The position numbers were made by a program, and so were the translations under genes. A model generated the notes under the pieces. It did no database searches, was not told where the DNA came from, and was given only the letters and a program-made list of their open reading frames with translations. Below are positions 1-7,239 of a DNA stretch of 7,397 nucleotides, in pieces (position 1 is the first letter of the stretch; each line of letters starts with the position of its first letter). Origin of the DNA: Allopontixanthobacter sp034376665 (lineage in GTDB: Bacteria > Pseudomonadota > Alphaproteobacteria > Sphingomonadales > Sphingomonadaceae); contig NZ_JAXMJI010000062.1 of NCBI RefSeq assembly GCF_034376665.1, forward strand, positions 1 through 7,397. Reading direction: 5' to 3'.

Positions 1-2
1 AG

Positions 3-1277
3 CCCCGCTCGATTGCCGAGATCGAAGGCGATCTGCAGCAGGAAGCGCCGATGCTGCGGTTGCTGCAAGGCGATGTGGGCGCGGGAAAGACCGTTGTCGC
101 GCTGGAAGCGATGCTGATCGCGGTGGAGGCGGGAGCGCAGGCGGCTATGCTGGCGCCCACCGAAATCCTGGCGCGCCAACATTATGAGACCCTGCGCACC
201 ATGGCCGGACCTACGGGTGCGCAGGTTGCGCTTCTCACCGGGCGCGACAAGGGGCGGGCGCGGGAGTCCATCCTGATGGGTTTGATGGACGGCAGCATCC
301 AGATCGTGGTCGGAACCCATGCGATATTCCAGGATACGGTCAATTACCGCAATCTCGGCCTTGTGGTAATCGACGAGCAGCACCGCTTCGGCGTCGCCCA
401 GCGGCTGATGCTGGCCAGCAAGGGCCGGCGAACACCGCATACTCTGGCGATGACCGCGACACCGATCCCGCGCACCCTGACACTGGCGCAGTATGGCGAA
501 ATGGATGTCAGCCGTCTCGACGAAATGCCGCCCGGCAGGCAGGCGATCGATACGCGGGTGGTGGCGCAGGAACGGCTGCCCGATGTGGTCGAAGCGGTAG
601 GGCGGCATATCGCTGCCGGTCAGCAAGCCTATTGGGTCTGCCCGATGGTGCGGGATCATGAGACCGACGACATCGCCGCCGCCGAAGCGCGCTACGCCAA
701 CCTGCGCGAGCGGTTCGGCGAGGAAGTGGTGCTGGTCCACGGCCAGTTGAAGCCGGAAATGAAGGACGCCGCGATGGAGCGGTTTGCCAGCGGTGCCGCG
801 AAATTGCTGGTCGCCACGACTGTGATCGAGGTCGGGGTCGATGTTCCGGCCTCCACCCTGATGGTGATCGAACAGGCGGAGCGGTTCGGCCTCGCGCAAT
901 TGCACCAGTTACGCGGCCGGGTGGGGCGTGGTTCAGAGAAATCGACCTGCCTGCTGCTGCGCGGTTCGACCATGTCCGAAACCGCCCGGGAACGCCTTGC
1001 CTTGATGCGCGAGACGCAGGACGGGTTCCTTCTGGCAGAGGAAGATTTGCGGCTGCGCGGCGGCGGCGAATTGCTCGGCACCCGTCAGTCGGGCGATACC
1101 CCGTTCCGGGTCGCTACGCTGGAACAGATCACCCGGTTGCTGCCACTCGCCCATGACGATGCGCGGCTGCTGATGGAACGGGACGGCGGGTTGTCCGGCC
1201 CTCGCGGCGAAGCGGCGCGGATGCTGCTGTATCTTTTCGAGCGGGACTGGGGCGTCCAGATGCTGCGCGGGGGTTAG
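3..1277 (+). CDS. recG: ATP-dependent DNA helicase RecG, 3' part (5' end outside window)
   Basis: RecG is a superfamily 2 double-stranded DNA translocase that remodels stalled replication forks and branched recombination intermediates in the cytoplasm. The reading frame is open from the left edge, so the N-terminal wedge domain is missing only because the window starts inside the gene; about 424 residues are visible. Seen here are Walker A GDVGAGKT (69-92), the DEQH box followed by RFG (372-383), the TATPIPRTL motif after it, and the helicase C-lobe ending in QLRGRVGRG. Near the C-terminus is LGTRQSG (1074-1094), matching the TRG element that couples ATP hydrolysis to translocation in RecG. 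DEQH plus the TRG element separates it from Mfd and PriA. The C-terminus looks complete (TAG at 1275-1277). This stop overlaps the stop of the convergent phosphatase gene. Confidence 0.96.
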   Translation, partial: PRSIAEIEGDLQQEAPMLRLLQGDVGAGKTVVALEAMLIAVEAGAQAAMLAPTEILARQHYETLRTMAGPTGAQVALLTGRDKGRARESILMGLMDGSIQIVVGTHAIFQDTVNYRNLGLVVIDEQHRFGVAQRLMLASKGRRTPHTLAMTATPIPRTLTLAQYGEMDVSRLDEMPPGRQAIDTRVVAQERLPDVVEAVGRHIAAGQQAYWVCPMVRDHETDDIAAAEARYANLRERFGEEVVLVHGQLKPEMKDAAMERFASGAAKLLVATTVIEVGVDVPASTLMVIEQAERFGLAQLHQLRGRVGRGSEKSTCLLLRGSTMSETARERLALMRETQDGFLLAEEDLRLRGGGELLGTRQSGDTPFRVATLEQITRLLPLAHDDARLLMERDGGLSGPRGEAARMLLYLFERDWGVQMLRGG

Positions 1278-1750
1278 TCCCTGCCTGTCAGCAGACGCGC
1301 TACCAACGCTTCGGCAGCTGCGCTGACATCGGCCCAGGTCGCTTCGAAATCGTCCTGACCGCCGTGATAGGGGTCGATCACCGGCTGCCCCTCCCGGCCT
1401 TCGATCACATCCATCAGCAGGGCGATTTCCGCAGTTGCGCCGTCCGGCGCGCGCCGCCGGATATCGCGCAGATTAGCGCTGTCGAGGGCGTAGATATGGG
1501 TGAAGCTTGTATAATCTTCCGGCGAGATCTGGCGCCCCCGGTAACCGAGTATATCGATCCCGCGCCGGGCGGCAGTAGTGATGCTGCGCGGATCAGGTGG
1601 CCGGCCGATATGATAAGCCGCAGTTCCGGCGGAATCGGCGATTGCCTCCAGTCCAGCCTCTGCCGCCGCCTTGCGAAATGCCGCCTCTGCCAAGGGAGAC
1701 CGGCAGATATTGCCAAGGCACACGAACAGCACGGACGGAGTTGTTGTCAT
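1274..1750 (-). CDS. Low-molecular-weight protein-tyrosine phosphatase
   Basis: A cytosolic arsenate-reductase-fold phosphatase that removes phosphate from phosphotyrosine or small phospho-substrates by a cysteinyl-phosphate intermediate. The 158-residue product is of normal family length. The P-loop VCLGNICRS carries the nucleophile Cys11 and Arg17 (C-x5-R), DSAGT follows at 39-43, and the general acid Asp126 sits in DPYHGG. I chose ATG at 1750 because the family normally starts a few residues before the VLFVC strand. An in-frame TTG at 1768 would add six residues but has no visible ribosome binding site. The purine stretch GAAGGAA abuts the ATG and is closer than a usual Shine-Dalgarno site. 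The gene converges on recG and diverges from the DUF885 gene, so it is probably transcribed alone. No tyrosine kinase or exopolysaccharide gene adjoins it, so its substrate cannot be inferred. Confidence 0.93.
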   Translation of the reverse strand: MTTTPSVLFVCLGNICRSPLAEAAFRKAAAEAGLEAIADSAGTAAYHIGRPPDPRSITTAARRGIDILGYRGRQISPEDYTSFTHIYALDSANLRDIRRRAPDGATAEIALLMDVIEGREGQPVIDPYHGGQDDFEATWADVSAAAEALVARLLTGRD

Positions 1751-1756
1751 TTCCTT

Positions 1757-1784
1757 CGGATATCCCAATCGACCCGAACGTCAA
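1757..1784 (-). promoter_or_regulatory. Candidate promoter for the tyrosine phosphatase gene
   Basis: Read on the minus strand, TTGACG (1784 to 1779) is followed after 16 bases by TATCCG (1762 to 1757). The -35 matches the sigma-70 consensus at 5 of 6 positions, but the -10 only at the first three, so this is weak. A start about seven bases downstream would fall at or next to the ATG at 1750, implying a leaderless or nearly leaderless mRNA. Confidence 0.3.
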
Positions 1785-1822
1785 AACTGGACTGACGGGT
1801 TTTCTCTCCATAGTCTGCCGGC

Positions 1823-1829
1823 AAAGGGA
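1823..1829 (+). promoter_or_regulatory. Ribosome binding site deciding the DUF885 start
   Basis: AAAGGGA lies six bases before the ATG at 1836. It supports that start over the in-frame ATG at 1671, which would place 55 extra residues inside the antisense of the phosphatase gene and bury the signal peptide. Confidence 0.7.
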
Positions 1830-1835
1830 ATCTCC

Positions 1836-3610
<1,775 letters not shown>

Positions 3611-3611
<1 letters not shown>

Positions 3612-3626
3612 TCCGGTCGGCCGGGC
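3611..3626 (+). terminator. Possible weak hairpin at the end of the DUF885 gene
   Basis: Starting on the last base of the stop codon, a six-pair stem (3611-3616 with 3621-3626, including one G-T wobble) encloses a four-base loop. No T-tract follows (only GTCGTTCT), so it is at best a poor intrinsic terminator or an mRNA 3' end stabiliser. Such short GC-rich stems also occur by chance at this base composition. Confidence 0.22.
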
Positions 3627-3671
3627 GTCGTTCTACCCTTGCCTTGTACCGCGAGCGAAATACGGGAAAAT

Positions 3672-3748
3672 TGGTCGGGAAGAGAGGATTCGAACCTCCG
3701 GCCCCTGCCTCCCGAAGGCAGTGCTCTACCAGGCTGAGCTACTTCCCG
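3672..3748 (-). tRNA. tRNA-Pro (anticodon CGG)
   Basis: A 77-base tRNA on the minus strand with an encoded CCA end (3674-3672). The acceptor stem CGGGAAG pairs perfectly with CTTCCCG, discriminator A at 3675. The D arm GCTC/GAGC, anticodon stem CTGCC/GGCAG and T arm GGAGG-TTCGAAT-CCTCT all fold; the T stem has one G-T pair. The seven-base anticodon loop TTCGGGA gives anticodon CGG, which reads CCG, a frequent proline codon in the neighbouring genes. The G after the anticodon and the first base C are typical of tRNA-Pro. It lies opposite to both flanking protein genes and is probably a single-gene unit. I see no integration next to its 3' end. Confidence 0.97.
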
Positions 3749-3756
3749 ACCGGAAA

Positions 3757-3788
3757 CCGCCCCGTGTAATGCTTCGGGACCGGGGCGG
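3757..3788 (-). repeat. GC-rich inverted repeat in the presumed tRNA-Pro leader
   Basis: CCGCCCCG (3757-3764) and CGGGGCGG (3781-3788) are perfect complements separated by 16 bases. Read on the minus strand the hairpin lies between the candidate tRNA promoter and the mature tRNA 5' end, ends nine bases before the tRNA and is followed by TTTCC. It may fold in the pre-tRNA leader. It resembles a weak terminator but has no obvious upstream minus-strand gene to terminate. Confidence 0.5.
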
Positions 3789-3800
3789 CATGAAGGCGGC

Positions 3801-3829
3801 GCTATAATCGTGCAGCGGCGGGGTGACAA
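3801..3829 (-). promoter_or_regulatory. Candidate promoter for tRNA-Pro
   Basis: On the minus strand TTGTCA (3829 to 3824) is followed by a 17-base spacer and TATAGC (3806 to 3801), matching sigma-70 consensus at 5 of 6 and 4 of 6. The bases just downstream are GC-rich (GCCGCC), as in stringently controlled stable-RNA promoters. The predicted start near 3794 gives a leader of about 45 bases before the mature tRNA. Confidence 0.45.
3803..3808 (+). promoter_or_regulatory. Candidate -10 element for thyA
   Basis: TATAAT, preceded by GC, is a perfect -10 hexamer and resembles the GCTAnAwT form seen in alphaproteobacteria. A start near 3815 would leave a leader of about 44 bases before the thyA ATG. 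No recognisable -35 lies 16-18 bases upstream, where the DNA is a G/C run. It overlaps the -10 of the opposing tRNA promoter candidate. Confidence 0.4.
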
Positions 3830-3858
3830 GTCGGCAATTGCACGGCTAGGAACGACGG

Positions 3859-4791
3859 ATGCTGGAAACAAAACCGCACCCCGAATGGCAATATCTCGAC
3901 CTGATGCGGCGCATCTGGACAGAGGGCAGCGAGCGCCGCGATCGTACCGGCGTGGGCACGCGGTCGGTTTTCGGGGCGATGCTGCGGTTTGACCTGGCAG
4001 ACGGGCGGATGCCGCTGCTCACGACCAAGCGGGTGTACTGGAAAACCGCGACGCGCGAAATGCTGTGGTTCCTGACCGGGGAAACCAATATCCGTTCCCT
4101 TTGCCAGCAGGGCGTACAGATATGGACCGACTGGCCGCTCGACACCTACCGCCGGGAAACCGGGGAGGACATCAGCCGGGAGGAATTTTCGGACCGTATC
4201 GTGGAAAGCGCTGAATTCGCCCGCAAATGGGGCGAACTCGGCCCGGTTTACGGCAAGCAATGGGTCGATTGGCCGACCTATGAGCCGGACGGGCAGGGCG
4301 CTTTCCGCAAGGGTGCCGGGATCAATCAGGTGGCCCAGGTGATCGAATCGCTGCTGACCAATCCGGGGAGCCGTCGGCACATCATCGAAGGCTGGAACGT
4401 CGCGGAACTGGAGCGGATGGCGCTGCCGCCCTGCCACAAGACCTACCAATTCCACGTCGCCGACGGGCGGCTCAATTGCGCGCTCTATCAGCGTAGCTGC
4501 GATGTCGCGCTCGGCTTGCCGTTCAATCTGTGGTCGGCGGCGCTGCTGCAGCGGATGATCGCGCAGCAGACCGATCTGGACCCGGGCGAATTCGTCTGGA
4601 TGGGCGGCGACACACATTTGTATCTAAATCACGAAGCCTTGGTGGAAGAACAGCTGTCCCGGGAACCGGCGGGCGCGCCGACGCTTGAGATCATGGGGCG
4701 GCCCGACACGATTTTCGATTATCGGATTGAGCATTTCGAGGTGCGGGATTACGCCCCGCAAGGCGCATTGAAGGCACCGATTGCGGTCTGA
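3859..4791 (+). CDS. thyA: Thymidylate synthase ThyA (long form)
   Basis: ThyA converts dUMP and 5,10-methylene-tetrahydrofolate to dTMP and dihydrofolate, the de novo route to thymidylate, as a cytosolic homodimer. The 310-residue product shows DRTGVGTRSVFG (28-39, phosphate-binding Arg29), SRRHIIEGWN (171-180, the arginines supplied by the partner subunit), the nucleophile Cys192 in LPPCH, QRSCD (211-215), GLPFN (219-223) and GGDTHLYLNH (249-258). It is longer than E. coli ThyA (264 residues), mainly by a helical insert at about 93-124 between IWTDW and GELGPVYG, as in Lactobacillus casei-type enzymes. AGGAA at 3848-3852, six bases upstream, supports the ATG at 3859. The usual partner folA (dihydrofolate reductase) does not follow. 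Instead an independently promoted bkd operon begins 83 bases downstream, with no terminator visible in the gap. All catalytic residues are present. Confidence 0.97.
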   Translation: MLETKPHPEWQYLDLMRRIWTEGSERRDRTGVGTRSVFGAMLRFDLADGRMPLLTTKRVYWKTATREMLWFLTGETNIRSLCQQGVQIWTDWPLDTYRRETGEDISREEFSDRIVESAEFARKWGELGPVYGKQWVDWPTYEPDGQGAFRKGAGINQVAQVIESLLTNPGSRRHIIEGWNVAELERMALPPCHKTYQFHVADGRLNCALYQRSCDVALGLPFNLWSAALLQRMIAQQTDLDPGEFVWMGGDTHLYLNHEALVEEQLSREPAGAPTLEIMGRPDTIFDYRIEHFEVRDYAPQGALKAPIAV

Positions 4792-4801
4792 TCCGTCCGT
4801 C

Positions 4802-4830
4802 TTGACGCCTCGCGGGTTTTGAAATAAAAT
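4802..4830 (+). promoter_or_regulatory. Strong candidate promoter of the bkd operon
   Basis: TTGACG (4802-4807), a 17-base spacer and TAAAAT (4825-4830) match the sigma-70 consensus at 5 of 6 in each box with ideal spacing. This AT-rich patch stands out from the surrounding GC-rich sequence. The expected start is near 4837, about 38 bases before the E1 alpha ATG at 4875. It suggests the operon is transcribed separately from thyA. Confidence 0.65.
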
Positions 4831-4831
4831 A

Positions 4832-4843
4832 ACACACGTATGT
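4832..4843 (+). promoter_or_regulatory. Dyad over the predicted bkd start site (possible operator)
   Basis: ACACACGTATGT is a 12-base dyad centred on ACGT with 5 of 6 base pairs symmetric (consensus ACAnACGTnTGT). It begins one base after the -10 box and spans the predicted transcription start, a position suited to a repressor. No regulator gene such as bkdR is in the window, so this is a prediction from symmetry and position only. Confidence 0.3.
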
Positions 4844-4862
4844 AAGAATGCTTCATATTGTG

Positions 4863-4866
4863 GGAG
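4863..4866 (+). promoter_or_regulatory. Ribosome binding site of E1 alpha
   Basis: GGAG within GGGAGAGAG sits eight bases before ATG 4875. It favours this start over the in-frame ATG at 4848, which has no such site and lies only about 11 bases from the predicted transcription start. Confidence 0.65.
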
Positions 4867-4874
4867 AGAGCGAG

Positions 4875-6176
4875 ATGGCCGACAGGCCCGCAGATGGAAC
4901 CGCGCAGGGCAGCAACAAGCCCGCGCTGTCGCTCCACGTTCCCGAGCCAAAATACCGTCCCGGCGACGAGGTGGATTTCTCCCACTTCACCATCCCGGAG
5001 GCAGGTGTTCAGCCACGGCCCGACGAGGCGTGCGAGGCTTCCGAAACGGCACCGCTGACGCTCGACCTCGTACGGGTGCTGGGCGAAGACAACCGGGCGC
5101 ATGGCCCGTGGGACCCGAAGCTGGATGCCGCTACGCTGCGCCAGATGCTCCAGCATTTCGCGATGGTCCGTGCCTTCGACGCACGGATGTACCGCGGCCA
5201 GCGGCAGGGCAAGACCAGTTTCTACATGAAGTGCACGGGCGAGGAAGCAACCTCGATTTCAGCGGCAATGGCGCTGGCGTCCGACGACATGGTTTTCCCG
5301 AGTTACCGGCAGCAGGGCATATTGATTGCTCGCGGCTATCCGCTGGTGGAAATGATCAACCAGATCTATTCCAACAAGGGCGATAAATTGAAGGGGCGCC
5401 AGCTCCCGATCATGTATTCCAGCCGCGAACATTCCTTCTTCTCGATTAGCGGCAACCTCGCCACGCAAACGCCGCAGGCGGTGGGCTGGGCGATGGCGTC
5501 GGCGATCAAGGGGGATACCCGCATTGCCGCCACCTGGCTGGGTGAAGGATCGACGGCAGAGGGCGACTTCCATTCCGCCTGCACCTTTGCGGCGGTGTAT
5601 AATGCACCGGTTATCCTCAATGTTGTCAACAACCAGTGGGCGATATCGAGCTTCTCTGGTTTTGCCGGTGCGGAGCGGACCACATTTGCCGCCCGCGCAC
5701 TGGGTTATGGAATAGCCGGCCTGCGCGTGGACGGAAACGATCCGCTCGCTGTCTATGCAGCAGAGCGTTGGGCCGCAAACCGGGCGCGGTCCAATGCCGG
5801 ACCGACCTTGATCGAACATTTCACCTACCGCGCGGAGGGGCATTCGACTTCCGACGATCCGGGCGCCTACCGCTCTGCCCATGAAGGCGAGGAATGGCCG
5901 CTGGGTGATCCGGTCAACCGGCTCAAGAAGCACCTGATCGCGCTGGGCGAATGGGACGAGGAACGCCACGCAGCCATGGACATCACCTGCGCCGAAGAAG
6001 TGAAAGCCGCCACGAAGGAAGCCGAGAAGAACGGCATTCTCGGTCACGGCCTGCATCATCCGTTCCACACAATGTTCGAAGACGTGTTCGAAACGCTGCC
6101 GTGGCATCTGGAAGAACAGGCCGCGCAGGCGATCCACGAACGCGAAGTCAAATGGCCGGAGGGCCGCAAGCCATGA
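4875..6176 (+). CDS. bkdA1: Branched-chain 2-oxoacid dehydrogenase E1 component, alpha subunit
   Basis: With E1 beta it forms the thiamine-diphosphate-dependent decarboxylase that acts on 2-oxoisovalerate and the Leu and Ile keto acids and passes the acyl group to the lipoyl arm of E2. The 433-residue product matches Pseudomonas BkdA1 along its length: LHVPEP near the N-terminus, FPSYRQQGILIARG (141-154), GRQLPIMYS (174-182), SGNLATQ (192-198), and the diphosphate/metal motif from GEGSTAEGDFHSA (223-235) to VNNQWAIS (251-258). HSTSDD (323-328) is the loop near the active site. These features and the neighbouring subunits argue against pyruvate or acetoin dehydrogenase. The N-terminal 60 residues are acidic and Pro-rich and variable in the family. 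Start 4875 is chosen from its ribosome binding site; 4848 would add nine residues. It is the first gene of the operon and shares four bases with the next. Confidence 0.93.
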   Translation: MADRPADGTAQGSNKPALSLHVPEPKYRPGDEVDFSHFTIPEAGVQPRPDEACEASETAPLTLDLVRVLGEDNRAHGPWDPKLDAATLRQMLQHFAMVRAFDARMYRGQRQGKTSFYMKCTGEEATSISAAMALASDDMVFPSYRQQGILIARGYPLVEMINQIYSNKGDKLKGRQLPIMYSSREHSFFSISGNLATQTPQAVGWAMASAIKGDTRIAATWLGEGSTAEGDFHSACTFAAVYNAPVILNVVNNQWAISSFSGFAGAERTTFAARALGYGIAGLRVDGNDPLAVYAAERWAANRARSNAGPTLIEHFTYRAEGHSTSDDPGAYRSAHEGEEWPLGDPVNRLKKHLIALGEWDEERHAAMDITCAEEVKAATKEAEKNGILGHGLHHPFHTMFEDVFETLPWHLEEQAAQAIHEREVKWPEGRKP

Positions 6177-7234
6177 GCGCGCCGGAAACCATCAATGACG
6201 CGCCGGTCGTGACCGAAGACACCCGCCGGTTGAACATGATCGAGGCGATCAACGAGGCGCTTGCCATCATGCTCGAGCGCGATCCGGACGTCATCATCAT
6301 GGGTGAGGACGTCGGCTATTTCGGCGGCGTGTTCCGCGCCACGGCGGGTCTGCAGGAAAAATTCGGCAAGACCCGGGTGTTCGATACGCCGATCTCCGAA
6401 TGCGGCATTATCGCCGTGGCGGTGGGAATGGGCGCTTACGGCCTGCGCCCGGTGCCGGAAATCCAGTTCGCCGATTACATCTATCCCGGTCTCGACCAGC
6501 TGATTTCCGAGGCGGCACGGCTGCGGTACCGCTCGGCTGGCGAATATATCGCACCGATGACTGTGCGTTCTCCCTTTGGCGGCGGAATTTTCGGCGGGCA
6601 GACACACAGCCAGAGCCCCGAGGCGCTGTTCACCCATGTGTCCGGCATCAAGACAGTGATCCCGTCCACCCCCCACGACGCCAAGGGTTTGCTGATCTCC
6701 GCCATCGAGGACAATGATCCGGTCATCTTCTTCGAACCCAAGCGAATCTATAACGGTCCCTTCACGGGATTTTACGACAAGCCGGTCGAACCGTGGAAAA
6801 AGCATCGGGATAGCCAGGTGCCGGAGGGATATTACAAGATCCCGCTGGGTAAGGCGCGGACCGTGCGCGAAGGCGAGGCGCTGACGGTGCTGGTTTACGG
6901 CACGATGGTCCATGTGGCGGAGGCAGTGTGCGAAGCCCGCGGTGTCGATGCCGAAATCATCGACCTGCGCACGCTGGTGCCGCTGGATATCGAGGCGATC
7001 GAAACCTCGGTCCGAAAAACCGGACGCTGCCTGATCATCCACGAGGCCACGCGCACTTCCGGCTTCGGCGCGGAATTGTCCGCGCTGGTGACGGAGCGCT
7101 GTTTCTACCACCTCGAAGCGCCGGTCGACCGCGTGACCGGTTTCGACACCCCCTATCCGCACAGCCTCGAATGGGCGTATTTTCCAGGCCCCGTCCGCAT
7201 TGGTGAGGCCATCGACAAGATCATGAGCGAGTAA
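6173..7234 (+). CDS. bkdA2: Branched-chain 2-oxoacid dehydrogenase E1 component, beta subunit
   Basis: Partner of E1 alpha in the alpha2-beta2 E1 enzyme. It supplies the pyrimidine-binding side of the thiamine diphosphate site and, through its C-terminal domain, much of the contact with E2. The 353-residue product shows the transketolase pyrimidine-domain blocks MGEDVG (43-48), TPISECGI (72-79, with Glu76 as the likely cofactor-activating glutamate), HSQSPE (145-150), and the transketolase C-terminal domain with DLRTLVPLD (264-272), IIHEATRTSGFGAE (288-301) and DTPYP (325-329). The start is the ATG overlapping the E1 alpha stop (ATGA, 6173-6176), preceded by GGAGGG at 6158-6163, which indicates translational coupling and fits equal subunit supply. 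The open frame extends further upstream inside E1 alpha, but that part reads as Arg-rich out-of-frame sequence and is not family-like. Confidence 0.94.
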   Translation: MSAPETINDAPVVTEDTRRLNMIEAINEALAIMLERDPDVIIMGEDVGYFGGVFRATAGLQEKFGKTRVFDTPISECGIIAVAVGMGAYGLRPVPEIQFADYIYPGLDQLISEAARLRYRSAGEYIAPMTVRSPFGGGIFGGQTHSQSPEALFTHVSGIKTVIPSTPHDAKGLLISAIEDNDPVIFFEPKRIYNGPFTGFYDKPVEPWKKHRDSQVPEGYYKIPLGKARTVREGEALTVLVYGTMVHVAEAVCEARGVDAEIIDLRTLVPLDIEAIETSVRKTGRCLIIHEATRTSGFGAELSALVTERCFYHLEAPVDRVTGFDTPYPHSLEWAYFPGPVRIGEAIDKIMSE

Positions 7235-7239
7235 CCGCA

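Noticed and set aside
1671..1835. N-terminal extension of the DUF885 protein from ATG 1671
   Set aside because: It would overlap the start of the divergent phosphatase gene and bury a clear signal peptide; the ribosome binding site sits before ATG 1836.
3672..3748. tRNA-Pro as an attachment site of an integrated element
   Set aside because: No integrase, direct repeat of the tRNA 3' end or foreign-looking genes on either side; both flanks are core genes.
4848..4874. Upstream ATG 4848 as the E1 alpha start
   Set aside because: No ribosome binding site and too close to the predicted transcription start; ATG 4875 has a good site and gives a family-like length.
5259..6137. Minus-strand open frame (292 codons) opposite E1 alpha
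   Set aside because: Same reason: it lies fully inside a well-supported gene and has no family-like sequence.
5951..6172. N-terminal extension of E1 beta inside E1 alpha
   Set aside because: The extra 74 residues are the out-of-frame reading of E1 alpha. The ATGA overlap with GGAGGG upstream gives a family-like start.
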